A DNA stretch of 64,000 nt. It comes from Carallia brachiata. Taxonomy: Eukaryota > Streptophyta > Magnoliopsida > Malpighiales > Rhizophoraceae. The first letter of the stretch is position 1, and every line of letters starts with the position of its first letter. The position numbers were made by a program, and so were the translations under genes. The notes under the pieces are model-generated. The model worked only from the letters and a program-made list of their open reading frames with translations, did not search any database and had not been told where the DNA came from. Shown one piece after another: positions 12,406 to 24,339 of the stretch. The DNA is taken from positions 144,616 to 208,615 of the forward strand of contig JADCRB010000062.1 in NCBI GenBank assembly GCA_021464245.1, read 5' to 3'.

Positions 12406-12408
<3 letters not shown>

Positions 12409-12441
<33 letters not shown>
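12409..12441. repeat. (AT)n microsatellite
   Basis: Uninterrupted AT dinucleotide run. It pairs with the run at 12602-12642, about 160 bp downstream. The A2 counterpart at 55757-55797 is longer. Confidence 0.95.
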
Positions 12442-12442
<1 letters not shown>

Positions 12443-12597
12443 CTATTATTTATATTATATTGATAAAAAATTTTCTTTATTTTTTATAAAAAATTAAAAT
12501 TAAAATTTAAATAGTTATTATCCTTAAATGAAAAATGTAGATATTCTATAAAATTTTTTAATTTTTTTAAAATTTTTTATCAATACAGTATAAAAAA

Positions 12598-12601
<4 letters not shown>

Positions 12602-12652
<51 letters not shown>

Positions 12653-12653
12653 G
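12602..12653. repeat. (TA)n(CA)n microsatellite
   Basis: A TA run passes into a short CA run and then GAGAGAG. The A2 counterpart near 55964-55985 is shorter and has almost no CA part. Confidence 0.95.
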
Positions 12654-14379
12654 AGAGAGTGTGTATTTTTTTTTCAAATAAAATTTGAGAATGAAGTGGT
12701 GGCCAGCTGTATCATTGTACCACTCCCAACAATTGCTTTACAAGTTAAATAGCGTTCCGTTGTTCAGTTCACTAACCACAGGCAAATTATTATTGTTTTT
12801 ATTTTATTTTATTTTTTTTCCTGAGGGAGGGGCCTGGGGGGTGTGGTGGTGTCAGTATTTTAGAGGTCTTGGTCGCCTAATCCCACACCGAACTGACTCT
12901 ACTTGGCGAGATTGAAACAAAGACTGGCAATGGCAGGACGTTACTTTGAAGGCAAGTGAAGAAGATTGCACGTGGGTACTTATGGAGGAATGAGTTCGGA
13001 GCACTGGAACCAGAAAAAACCAAGTTGTTGGAATAATGACGACTTTTTACTGCATTTGCAGCCATGTATTTCCTTCAAAGGAATCAATTGTTTTCATTGT
13101 TTTGTGGGAATTACTTGGACTAGCAGGGGAACCACTTATAGTTGTACATTAGAGGATCGATGGATCGCCATTGGAGGATTACAACAGTAAAATCAATTAT
13201 AACAAGCAATTCACTAACCACCACAATTACATCACTAAAAAAATTTGTATTCAAAATTTTATTTGAATACAATTATACTTCGACTTTTTATAATTACTGT
13301 AATATTTTTTATAACAAAATAAATAATAAAATATATTTTTTTTTTGTTATAAAAATATCACGATAATGACAAAAATTTATAATATCATTATATTTAGACA
13401 ATATTACAAATATCATCAAAGGCCCATTCTTGATTCCCCTCCGAACGGCAGCCATTGACCACTGTACTTGGAACCCTAATTCCACAACTCAAAACAAGTT
13501 GTAGGGGGACCATTAAATTAAAATCTAATTTGCACGAGTGGGCACGAATTCGGCTCATCTTTCCTTCCTCAGTATCCTGGAGTTTCAGTTCAGGCAGGGC
13601 TGCCGATTTTTTGGAAGGATTTCCGATGCAGGAGAGATATGGCAAATAATTTTAGAAAAAAACTGCATAATATATTAGCAATAAAGTTAGTATGCAAGAT
13701 CTAAACTGTTAGATCTTAAAAACATATTAAATTTTTAAAAACTAAAATATTAAATTAATTATATATCTTATGCATATTACGTTGTACAATTTATATCTAC
13801 CTAATCCTGTGCATAATTTAATGGAGCGAGCTACAAATCATCTCATCCAACTGACGCGTGGAGTTTTGAAATTGAAGAACAAAATGTCTCGTACAAACCA
13901 CGAGTCGGTTGGCCGAGATTCCTTGAAGTTAACCAATGAGTCAAAATTATCATAAACTGTGCCGGTTTGGTTTGTTTTGTTGTGCTTTCGTTTATTTAAT
14001 TGTGAGGGATACAAGTTTGATAGCAGAGTTGCAGCCAATTGCAGCGAACGTAAATTCCTGAAAATCTGAGATGAGTGATGGAACTCCTTGAATTTACTGT
14101 GCCTTCAGCATTGGGAATTGAAGTTTCTCCATTCAAGTCATAAAATATAACTTAATTACTGAATCGTAGGTATAATTTTTGTATTCTCTAACAGCTTCTT
14201 TAGTTATTCATGAACTATGTAATCATTTGCTGATATTATGGATTCAAATTGATGATTAATTGTTGGTCTTAATCAATCCATTTACTAGATGCTCATAGGG
14301 CTATTGGTCGTAGTTTATTATAGAACTATTGATGTAGCTTGTGGACATGCATGGCATTTTTCCAACTAAATTTGTAGTG

Positions 14380-14610
14380 CTAGTAATTACCCAGGCTATA
14401 ACTAACTAAGCAGGAATCAGTTGAAGAAACAAAAACCAACTTAAGAAACTTGGCTTGAAACATTCCCTTCAATAATTCTCTATTCTTTGGAGAAAAGGGC
14501 CCAAGTGAGAAAGTGGACATTGAAGAGAGATCATCTTTGCAGGCATGACTTTTAGCGCATGTCTCTAGAGCTTCCAATGTAGTATGGTGGCCACATCTCT
14601 TACCTAGCAA
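14380..14610 (-). other. Unassigned 76-codon open frame near carbonic anhydrase pseudogene
   Basis: The frame starts MLGKRCGHHTTLEALETCAK and has no domain I recognise. The copy at 58001-58216 is nearly identical over the first 66 residues and then diverges by an indel. It lies about 230 bp downstream of the carbonic anhydrase stop on the same strand, so it may be 3' UTR or a chance frame. Confidence 0.2.
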
Positions 14611-14835
14611 AGGAAGACAAGGAAAATGCAGTAGTCAATAAAGTCTATTAGAGCAGGCTTGCCACTACACAAGAACAGAAAGTCTATCCCACATTTTGGA
14701 GAAAAGGAGCGGCTGGAGAGCTCCATTTTATATTTATTGGAAACCATTTCTCCAGCTGGGCATATACAACAAAGTAGTACACTGTGGAAAGAAAACAGTT
14801 AGGCAACAAAGATGATGGGGTCACTCATAGTTTGT

Positions 14836-15805
14836 TCATGCGGAAAGCTGGGGAGAAAGGCCGAAATCAAGTGTCCAGAGTTTAAATGATCCTTTGACAA
14901 AATCATTGTAACCACCCTTCAATCCCAGAGTTTTGTTCACCAACCCATCTCTCACAAATGGGTAGCTCAGCAAGTTCCCAAGAGATACATTCACTGCCTC
15001 CTGCATCATAGTTCATTACACATGGTGAGCAACAAATACCCTTCGAACAAGTACATGCTTTGTTCCTGCCTAGCTAGGAATTAAGTTCATCATCAAAACA
15101 AATGCATTCGAAAGAAGTTTTGTCGTGTAGTTAGTTTTCCATGAATGATCGCGTAATTTCAAGCATAAAAGTATATTTCTAGAGCCAAATTGACATAATC
15201 TGTGCTAGAGAAGCTGGAAGCAGGGATTTACCTTTAGCGGTATCCGCACTGTTCTCCTAAAGGTAAACTGCCGTGTTGTGATAAAACCTTTGATTTGGCA
15301 GGCAAACCAATTTTGACCCATTCTCCTATGAAATCACTGCAGATCATAATCAATCAAGGGACAACTGCATTAATCATCTAAGTAATTTCATGAAGTTGTT
15401 GCAGAGGATTGAAAGTAACATTGGCTGATAAAGAAAATGTGAGAAAGATAAGGCGTTACGTGGATGAAGTTCCATCATATGGGAAAGTGATCAGGCCTTT
15501 AATTCCACCACAGCTGCTGTGACCAATGACCACTATGTACTCCACCTGGGGAAGAATTTAGAATAACAATCCAGACAAGCAAAATTTTTATTATATATAC
15601 AGAAATTTAGCACATCAGAACAGGTTTTTGGGACAGATATATTATCCACCTTGAGATGCAGAACTGCATATTCAACAGCAGGCCCCACTCCAGAGTATTT
15701 AATCTGCATATCCAATTGTCATTGGAATATAGATTTTAACAATTTACATAGACTAGTAATTGTAATACTAATTAGGCACCAACCATTGATTGAAGCCGTC
15801 GACAT
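14836..15805 (-). pseudogene. Chloroplast-type beta carbonic anhydrase pseudogene, internally deleted
   Basis: Beta carbonic anhydrases interconvert CO2 and bicarbonate, using a zinc held by two Cys and one His. On the minus strand an ATG at 15805 begins MSTASING, the start of the plastid transit peptide in plant family members. The next recognisable exon is already KYSGVGPAVEYAVLHLK (15703-15650), so the exons with the first zinc ligand are missing. Then follow [19 protein letters not shown] (15545-15460, carrying the His and second Cys), [15 protein letters not shown] (15336-15232) and the last exon ending FGLSPQLSA (15000-14836). Exon borders have GT and AG signals. The 15336-15232 exon ends with an in-frame TAA where the family has a glutamate codon. 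It is a decayed gene with a deletion joining its first exon to the C-terminal half. Confidence 0.87.
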
Positions 15806-18364
15806 TTCGCCACGGAACACTTGATATCGGTGGCTTTATAAGAGTGCGCTGTTTGTGTGATCGAGTGACCATGCATGCCCACTTTCGCTAGCTACAACAT
15901 ATTATCAGATAACGAAAGCAAAAGCTCGGTGAAGGAAAGCTTCTTGTTATAATTGCCTTTGCTTTGCAGATGAGGTTTGAATGTTGGAGATCCAAGAGCA
16001 CATATAAGCGGATTATCACGTCCCTAATATTGTCGGAATATTGCATTCTATCCGTGTGTATGACATTACTTTTGATGGCATGTGAATAAAAAATAACATG
16101 TAAGACATAAAAGAATATTGATGTTAATCTGGTTGAATTCTAAATTAATTTTCTGGTCATACAATAAGACGTTCGCTGTTTATCCATATTCCTATTTGTG
16201 CATTTAGACGACTTGAAACATTCTCACACTTTCTAATATAAAACTTCATCGTTTTGTTAGATTGCGATATGGTTATTTGGTAGCACAATTTCAGCATGCT
16301 ATAGATATGGTCTTAAGCTTGCATTGTACTAAAAAAATTAAATGAAATTAAAGAAAAAAACATATTCAATTATTAATCACGTCGTGCCAGCCCTTAGTGA
16401 AAAAGCTTCATCGTTTTGATAAATTACGATATGGTTCTTTGGTAGCACAATTTCAGCTTGCTTCCAGGGTACCAAAATATTAAATGAAAAACAAAACATA
16501 TTCAATTATTATTAATCACGCCAGCCCTCATATTAACTTGCTTAACAATTTTCGTGTGTCAAATGACAATGTAGACAAAATAACTCATGTATATATATAT
16601 ATATATATATATATGATCAAAAGAAGAAGAAATGAATTTTTTTTTTTTTTTTTTGATAGAGAAGAAGAAATGAACTTAAAAAACTCAACCCCTGGCTAAG
16701 CCAACAAGTGTGCTAACCTCCTCTTGGCAGTGCAACTCTTACTCTATCCGATTTAGCATGTCTGGTAAAGGATCTTCACAAATAGCTAATTGCACCAATG
16801 ATAATTGTCCGCAAGATAATCAGCACAATAATTTAATTTCTCTAAGAGTGTGTATGAGCCTACATTTCTATTGTCTCTGAACATAGGACCTACACTCTGC
16901 ATAAACTTACAAAGCATGATTAGTTATTATATTTTCAGTATTAAATTTGAAATAAAAATTCTCAATATTTAACATATAAAAAGTTGAATGTTTTCATTTA
17001 TTATGCAGTTGATGTACATATAACCTCAATATTTGGAGCAATTAAATAGACGTTGTGTACTGGAGATTTGCAAATATCCGCTGGGATTACGGAGCAAGGA
17101 AGTTTGCCGACGCCTACCCTCCTGGGACTATCAAAAAGCACAGTAATACACCGACATGTATGTGTAATTCTGCTCGGCTAATATTCTGAAGTTTGACAGG
17201 GAAAGGAGATTTTTTTTTTGTTTATATTAAAAAGGCAAAGAACTCCCTGCTAGAAGATTTCGGAGATCTGCGAAAAAACAATTAATGCTTGGTATTGTCC
17301 GGGAGTGGCATCACTTTGGTGCACGCATTTTTACAATGGAAAGCCATCACACGCTATTCCTTTGGAGCCAGTCTTGTCCATATTTAATCAATAATTAACA
17401 TTAATTTCTTTTTATTTATTTAAGATTATTTAAATATATTTAATAAAATATATTAAAATATACAGTCAACTTAATAATATTTAATAATTTAATTTATTAC
17501 TTATCTATTACATACTTACTAATTACGCTTCAAAAAATTTTTTTACTTTCATCGACAGTTTTTTGGCTTGTTTAATTTTTTTTTTCTCTCTAACAGAAGA
17601 AATGGGTCGGGATATCTCCTCTTTCACATAATAAGAATCAAGAGCAATCAAAAAAATATAGGAATAAAAAGAAGCATCAATCCCTTCGTCAATAAACCGA
17701 AATAAAGCGAAAGATTACTTTTGGCATATATGTTGTTATACTTTGCAAAAAAAAAAAACAGCAATTAAAAAAGAAAAAAAAATTGCCTACGACCAGATAG
17801 GGAAGACGTTCGAATTAAAAAAACTAAAAAACGAATCGTGCTCGCTGTCAGCGAGCGCTCCCTCTTTCCCTCTCACACTCACCCCATGTTGCCCGCTCTG
17901 TTAGAAAAAGGTCACGTGGCCTTTTGTGCGAGCATGGCACTTCACATCACTGAAATAATGAAGTATGTTAACAAATATTAACGGCTTGATATATTTAGAC
18001 TATATATAAATTTGGTAGTACAAATTTTTTGTTAGGGCTACATATTTGGGAGCAAGTTTCTCACTTCTTATAGAAGTTTAATTAAGTCTAGCATTTGGCG
18101 ACTACTATATTTTTAAAGAGTAAATAATATGTAGTTTTGCTGAAATAGTTTTAAAGTAGTTTTATAAATTAATCAACGACATATGACAAATTTTTTATTT
18201 TTTTTTTAATTTAAGTATTCAATAACTCATATCATTTTATAATTATTTTGAAATGTTTTAAGTAAAATCACTAATTTTTTTTTAATTTGAAAACTATAAA
18301 TATGTTTTATTTGAACTATAATTTTCTTGTTTAACTGTTTGTTCAATTATGAATTTATGAAAAT
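15806..18364. other. Intergenic DNA, no gene seen
   Basis: Mostly AT-rich. A TA run followed by a T run and GATAGAGAAGAAG near 16580-16670 resembles the tail end of a minus-strand LINE, but no domain follows. Motif TTCATCGTTTTG with ATTACGATATGGTT occurs twice (near 16245 and 16408), an imperfect duplication of about 60 bp. Nothing else can be supported. Confidence 0.45.
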
Positions 18365-18776
18365 TGTTGGAATGTAGTGATCCGAATCTTATTCAACCCG
18401 ACCCAAAAAGTTCGTCGTGTGACATTATATGAATTTTCGATAGAGATCTGTGGTGTAAGCGAAGGGATCAGGCCGAAGGCCTGAGACCGTTGATTGCGTT
18501 GGGGAAGTGGGGCCCCAGTGGTATACACTTGTTAGATTTTAGACTTACATTTATTTTGGAGTTTAGGATTCGCCTTACACATGTATATTTGTTCTTTTTA
18601 ATTAGGGCTTATAACCTTATTATTTTGTTACTGTCACCCTGAACTCTCCTTTGTACTCTTTTTCATTCTTAATGAATTTCTCCTCTCTGCCCATGTTTTT
18701 TCCCATATTAGAGTTTTCCACATAAAATTTGTGTGTTCTTATTTCATTTTCTTCATCTATCATGTTTAATTCTGCA
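18365..18776 (+). mobile_element. Probable solo copia-type LTR or fragment
   Basis: It begins TGTTGGAATGTAGTGATCCG. Its 3' part has TTTGTACTCTTTTTCATTCTTAATGAATTTCTCC, then CTCTGCCC and TTGTGTGTTCTTATTTC, the order seen at the ends of many plant copia LTRs. No clear target duplication was found and no internal domain adjoins it. Confidence 0.45.
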
Positions 18777-18989
18777 ATAAAAGAAATAAATAAACTTTGT
18801 TAGATATAAAGTTGGAATAGGAAAGCTTTTTTAAAATAACTAAGACCGAGTAAGAATTTCCTTCAATAAAAAGTTTAGTTGTTATGTATTTATTTTTAAT
18901 ACAATAGTTATATAATTACATTACCAAAAATAAAAGTAATTAATACGGTCATATCAAAATGAGTATTTCCCAATAATTACAGTCATATC

Positions 18990-20345
18990 AAAATGAATAT
19001 TTTTGATAGATTCAATATTTGCATAAATATTACGTGTAATTTGGTATTTTATTTGATATTTATTTATGCAAATATTATGATTATTGGTGGATTTTACATC
19101 TATTTGTTATTTTATATTTTGTAGGTCAAATTGGATGCAAATAGAAGTAATTGGAGCGGATTTGATACTATTCGGGCAGATTTCACTGCTTTGCGCACTG
19201 CTCGGTTTTTCAGCCATAACTTCCTCTACACAAGTCAGAATTGGATGATTCTTGATCCAAATTGAAGCTAAGAGATAGGGCTACAAGTTTACTGTTTTGA
19301 TGAACTTCGGATTCTACGTGGAAGGGGTAGAAATTTGGGTCCGAAAATACAGGGTTGAAACTGTCTAGAAAATTTACTAATCCTTTTCCGACTCGAATTT
19401 GGACTCTTTAGGGCTTACAATTTTATTATTTGAGGGAACTATAAATACTGAAGTTACAGCAGAGTTAGAGGACTTTTTGGAGGCTATTCTTGTAGACACA
19501 AGACAGAGAAAAAGCGTAGGGAGCGAAGAGGAGAAGAGCATAAGGGAGGAACTTTTTCGATTCCTTTTCTTTCCCTTCTTTTTCTTTTGAACTTAATGAT
19601 ATTAGATATTTGCTTAATTTTGGTTTTTAGCATGAGTAGCTAGAACCCTAAATTAGGGCGAAAGGGATGTAGCCTAATTTAGGGTTGGATTATTTGATTT
19701 TGTGGATGTTTAGATGTTCTTTTGATTTTATTGCAATTATCTGTTGAGAACTCGATTTGATTTATCTATTTTGTTCTTAAATATGCTTTTGTGCCTAGCC
19801 GTCATGAAAGTAGTCATATGATTTGTGTTGAGATCGACAGATGAGACACAATCGTGCACTAAATAGATAAACATATGAACTTTGAGTCAGACATGAGATA
19901 AATTTATATGATGTCATTATTAAATTCTCTGTTCTTAATGGGTTTAATCTACTTTGTGTGAGTTCGAGAGAAGATCATAAATTGATTGAATACGGTTAGG
20001 GTTGCTTGACAAAGAACACTAACTAAAGAAGAGGATTTGACATTCAAATCATTAATCCACAAAATTCATGTAATTCAGCCCCTTCTAGGTGAAAACCCAT
20101 AGCCCTGGTACCCTCTATCTTGTGTTTAGTTTTGATTAATTTGCCTTTGATTTTTCATTAGTTAAATTGTTTAATTTTTAGTTTAATAATTCTGCTTCTC
20201 ATTAATTGTCTCAACATAACTTTCGGTTTGAATAACTTAAATCATAATTAATTCTTTGTTCCTTTGGGTTCGACACCTGGAGTATTCACCAGGATTTTAT
20301 TGCTACGATCGGCCCTGTACGCTTGCAGGATTTTACCCGGTCAAT
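18990..20345 (+). mobile_element. LTR or leader-like repeat, possibly solo gypsy LTR
   Basis: The segment has no coding content. Its end carries GGGTTCGACACCTGGAGTATTCACC, then GCTACGATCGGCCCTGTACG and CCCGGTCA, which resembles the end of Tat/Athila-type gypsy LTRs. CCCAATAATTACA occurs just before it (18969-18981) and just after it (20347-20359). This direct repeat is longer than the 5-bp duplication expected for gypsy insertions, so the borders and class remain uncertain. Confidence 0.4.
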
Positions 20346-21479
20346 TTCCCAATAATTACATTCACAAATAACACAAAAATATTTGCAGATTCATTAATTA
20401 GATTGACAGATTTTGCCTGCGATTTTACTTAAAAAGAAAAAACAAAGTCAGGCCAGTAGGAGCTATTTATATTACAAAAAGTGGAAACGACGAGCTTTAC
20501 CTACAAAAAAAAAAAAAAGCGAGTCTCTCTCTGACACTCTCCTTACACTCTCTCTTCTCCATTTCCCCCTTTGCCCTTTTACTTTTGCCCTCTATTGAAA
20601 GAAACAAACATTATGCCATTTCTTTACTTTCTCTCTTTTATTTGAAATTATGTATCATAGGATCTGTTCTTTGTATATCCTCTCTTCCACCATTGATGGA
20701 CATTAATATCGCTATACCACGACAACTCCCCTTCCCCTGCCCTTGCTCCCATTTCCTCAACCCATGAGCACCATCAGCTTCTGCCATGGTCTAGCTTGCA
20801 AGGTCTCCAAGGTGAATAAGAACAAGCCCAAGGTTATTAATAAGCTCTTCAAGGATATTCAAGAAAAGAAGGTTAGAGCTGAAAAAAAAAGAAGAGAATA
20901 GGAAAAAAAAAAGATGCAAGAAAATCTACATCAACTGTGGTGTACTCTTTTTAAAGAAGGTCATTCCTTATGGTTGCAAGGTGGATGAGACTAGTTCGGC
21001 GAGGTAATGCAAGGATTGTGGCAACAGTTTTTAGAAATACAAGTCCTTAAAGGCACACAAGAGGAGATTCTGGCTAATTTTCCTTTCTCTTTTTTTTACT
21101 GGTTATTTATTTATACAATAATTTATTGGAGCATCTGATTTATGGAGTGAGCAAAACAATGATAGTTATAGCTTTTTTTGTCTTACAGTTCTAGATAAGT
21201 ATACACTCCTTTAATCTGCAGATTATTTGCATATAGTAATACATTGTAGCCAAGAAGATTTAAGTACCTCAATTTCAAACCTGTTTGTCTGAAAAATCAT
21301 CGAGAAAGCTCCTTTCACAGTTTGATAAGAAATTATCAGAATCGTTGGATTGGGGAGCTAAAGTAGCTCATCATCACCATCCCAACACTCATTCCCCAAC
21401 CCCTGCTTTTTTCTTTTCCACATGTCATATTCCAACATGCTTCTCTTCTTAGGCTTAGAATGATCGGCTGCCACAAGTT
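20346..21479. other. Intergenic DNA with a degenerate lysine-rich frame
   Basis: Around 20764-21075 on the plus strand a 45-codon frame starts MSTISFCHGLACKVSK and is lysine-rich. A later frame has a CKDCGNSF-like cysteine pair and is interrupted by stops. This could be a decayed gene, but the family is not recognised. The rest is non-coding. Confidence 0.3.
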
Positions 21480-21600
21480 TAGGCTTTGGCTGTACAAGTA
21501 GAGGCAAAAATATCAATTCTATTGGATCACTTTATAATATTGGGTCCATAATTGAGCTACACATATGATCTGATTTTAATAAAAATAGAAAATCCAATTA

Positions 21601-21840
21601 ATGGCAATCCAATTAGCTTTTAGATTGAAGCTATTATGTACGACCACAAGTTCAATATACAACACTTGCAAGCACCGAAAGAATAGCCTAAATGTTGCGA
21701 GTAAACACCTTTTTCCCAAACTTTCATGTGAATGTGAGTCTCATCTCAATAGTGAATTGGAAAAGGTAGAATCAGCTCATAGTTGGTTATTCAATCATTT
21801 TAATTGTAAACCAAACAAGGAAGATCACTTTCCAGCATAA
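21601..21840 (+). other. Unassigned 79-codon open frame in block C1
   Basis: The frame starts MAIQLAFRLKLLCTTTSSIY and has no known domain. Against its copy at 62880-63119 I count nine base changes, five of which change the residue and four of which do not, so there is no sign of protein-level constraint. It may be chance or part of a larger spliced gene. Confidence 0.2.
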
Positions 21841-22232
21841 GCAACTCACAAAACTCTTTTAGATTACTAAAGTAATTGATATCATCAAAAGAGCTTTGTT
21901 TACATCTTGAACCAGACAACAATCTCACAGTTTAATTTTTTCTCTTTTGCTGCGGTGCTGCTACCTCTAGTCTCAAAAGTTGCTTTAAGACGGTTTCTCA
22001 AATTGGCCTTTGCTCTACACTAATTTATATTCATTTTCATTTTTTTGCAGAATGGTTGGCATGCTAAAGCTGTTGGGAGAGCCTACATTGAAACAAGATG
22101 GTGAAGAGCTCAAGTTTTGCTATGGTGAACAACTTTCAAGTTTCGTTATGGTAAACAACTTTAGTATTAAAAAGGCTTTTTAAGTTTTTAATTAACTTTA
22201 TATGTCTCTTTTGTTATGTTTTTTTTTTAAGA

Positions 22233-22345
22233 GAAGACAAAAGATAAACTCTACATATGCTTTTGATACAAGAAAAAAGATGAATTCCACATATGCTTTT
22301 GATAGGAGAGAAAAGATGAACTCTACATATGCCCTTTCTAATTAT
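22233..22345. repeat. Three-copy tandem repeat of about 36 bp
   Basis: Units contain AAAAGATGAAYTCYACATATGC followed by TTTTGATA. Three imperfect units stand in a row. A second tandem pair with GTTAATGGTTGTATTGAAAC follows at about 22357-22435. Both arrays are kept in C2 (63555-63760). Confidence 0.85.
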
Positions 22346-22462
22346 GTTCTGGTTTTTTGTTAATGGTTGTATTGAAACTAAGCAATTAATTGTATAGAAT
22401 GAGTATTTTGTTAATGGTTGTATTGAAACCATGCAACTGGTATTGTAGTTGATATGCTTGAC

Positions 22463-23009
22463 TTAGGGATATTTGGTTCAAGGATTTTTTTTATTAGGGA
22501 ATGAGAATGAGAATGAGAATACGTCATTCCCTTTTTAGTGTTTGATAGGGGGTAATCTCATTCTCATTCCTTTAATTTTGGAAATTAGATTCCCTCATAT
22601 ATAAAAATCACTCATTCCCATTTACTCATAGATAATCTCATTCCCATTCCATTCCTCCTTCTTTGGTAGAAGTAAGGGGTCATTTGGTTTATGGTTCGGA
22701 ACCAGAAGCGAAATCAGAATGGAAATTAAGTGGAATCGAAAATGAAATAGGAAATTTTAAAAAAATGCTTGGTTTACTTTGTCGAAATCAGATTCCCTTT
22801 GTAACTATTTGTTTCAATTCGAAATCAATATCAAATATAATTGAAAAAAATTTTTATTAAAATTAAAAAATAACTGTAAATTAAAAATTATGAAATAAAA
22901 AAGTATATATAATAACAAAAATAAAAATATTAAAACAACTATCAAAATAAAATTATAAATATATTACAATCAAGAATTAATCCACTAATAGTAATGATAA
23001 TAATATGAA

Positions 23010-23046
<37 letters not shown>

Positions 23047-23458
23047 TTTATATTAAATTTTAAAAAAAATATAATTTTTTTATCATAATTATTATTATTA
23101 TTTCAAGTGTTATAATGCCATTATAATGCATAATTTAATTATTTATTATTATATTATCATAATTATTATTATATATATATAATTAGTATTTATCATAATA
23201 TATTCTATTATATTCAAATTATTTACTTCTTTTTCATATATATGTATGCGTGTGTGTGTGTGTGTGTGTGTGTGTAAAAGTTTTTTAAAAAAAAGGTAAA
23301 AATGAGTGGGAATGAGATTAACTAGGGAATGAGAAAATCCCATTCCCATAAGTAAAAGAATGAAAATGAAATTCTCTCTTATCAAATATTATGAGTGGGA
23401 ATCATTCATTCTCATTTCCATTCCCTAATAAAAAATTTATGAAACAAACACTCCCTAA
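22463..23458. mobile_element. Inverted-repeat element E1 (MITE-like)
   Basis: The left arm TTAGGGATATTTGGTTCAAG with ATTAGGGAATGAGAATGAG is mirrored at the right end by CTCATTTCCATTCCCTAAT and GAAACAAACACTCCCTAA. Arms of roughly 170-210 bp are rich in GGAATGAGAATG motifs. No transposase is present. The class is uncertain: the ends next to TTA and TAA suggest PIF/Harbinger, but the flanks are not an exact direct duplication. C2 carries the left arm. Confidence 0.65.
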
Positions 23459-23655
23459 TTATTTATTGTAAAGAACCCATTTCAGTGTTAAGAGTAGGTT
23501 GATAACCAAGAGCAGAAGACATTCTATCTAATAAGGCAGATACTTCAGATCTTATTTGTATGAATGAAAAATATTGTTGATAAATAGAATAACGATTATA
23601 TCACTTATAATAATAATAATTATTATTATTATATGAAAAATTATATTTTCTAGAA

Positions 23656-23690
<35 letters not shown>

Positions 23691-24159
23691 CAACAACTTG
23701 TTAACCATAACTATCAAATGAATATATTAATATAAAATACATGTTAATAATAATAATAATAATTAATTGACAAATGATTATTATTATTTAAGAGAAAATT
23801 ATGTTTATTATTATTATTATTATTATTAGTATGAAAATATTAACATAAAATTCATATTATCATTATTACTATTACTACTAGTAGATAAATTCTTGATTGA
23901 TAGTAATTTTAATATTATATTTTTTTTTGTATTTCATAATTTTAAATTTCCATTTAATTTATTAATTTTAAAAAAATTCTCTTAAATAATATTTGATATT
24001 GATTCTAATTTCGAATTAAAACAAACGGTAACAAATGAAATTTGATTATGATTTCAAAATAAACCAAACATATTTTAAAATTAATTGTTCTGTTTTTAAT
24101 TTCACCTGATTTTCATTTATATTAGAATTCTGATTTCGAACTAGGAATCAAATGCCCCT
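22675..24159. mobile_element. Inverted-repeat element E2 with arms over 300 bp
   Basis: The left arm begins AGGGGTCATTTGGTTTATGG, and its mirror at the right end is GAATCAAATGCCCCT. Similarity in inverted orientation can be followed for about 340 bp on each side, including GTTTCAATTCGAAATCAATA against the complement of 23990-24030 and the (TTA)n tracts. No coding domain lies inside. The left arm is inside E1 while the right arm is outside it, so the two elements interleave. Confidence 0.7.
23249..23275. repeat. (TG)n microsatellite
   Basis: Run of GT dinucleotides inside element E1, next to a short TATATG stretch. Confidence 0.95.
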
Positions 24160-24339
24160 CAATCTCTTTGATATTGTTTACATTCTTGTTAACTTAAAAA
24201 GAGCTCTATGTTGTATTTTTAACAGTTGGGCTTCCAAGTGTTTGGGCTTTCAATTACCGTCATTCACACACAATCAAAAAATGAACCTTGAACTTACAAC
24301 ACCACAACAAGATAAGCCCAATAGGGCCAAGATATAAAA

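Larger units (their letters stand above)
11210..14379. other. AT-rich intergenic DNA with microsatellites
   Basis: No gene recognised. Positions 11220-12400 are AT-rich, with the dirigent promoter on the minus strand presumably near 11210-11500. Positions 12820-13190 and 13410-13650 have more balanced composition and short open frames in several frames (for example 13394-13645 minus), also present in A2 near 56160-56520 and 57020-57260. I cannot assign them. Relative to A2, this copy lacks about 750 bp near 12010 and about 270 bp near 13405. Confidence 0.5.
1..15084. repeat. Segmental duplication, copy A1
   Basis: This block aligns in the same orientation with 42597-58688. Shared landmarks in the same order are the DUF295 pseudogene, the LINE with its hAT insertion, the dirigent pseudogene, paired AT microsatellites and the last carbonic anhydrase exon. 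The match is already present at base 1, so the block extends beyond the left edge. The last shared bases are near 15084, after a common GGAATTAA. Intergenic parts differ clearly (11 mismatches in about 135 bases near 560-690), while the DUF295 part is almost substitution-free. Confidence 0.95.
21480..22682. repeat. Segmental duplication, copy C1
   Basis: This segment matches 62759-64000 with scattered substitutions, beginning at TAGGCTTTGGCTGTACAAG. It includes a 79-codon frame (21601-21840), tandem repeats near 22230-22430 and the left arm of an inverted-repeat element. The match continues to the right end of the window, so the true length is unknown. Together with A1 and A2 it shows one duplicated unit, with 15085-21479 missing from the second copy. 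Confidence 0.93.

Noticed and set aside
13394..13645. Minus-strand frame of 83 codons and overlapping plus frame
   Set aside because: Both strands are open over the same bases, and the second copy changes the N-terminus by an indel; no family recognised.
22233..22435. Tandem repeats as a CRISPR-like array
   Set aside because: There are only two or three units with imperfect repeats and no spacers, and the sequence is plant nuclear DNA.
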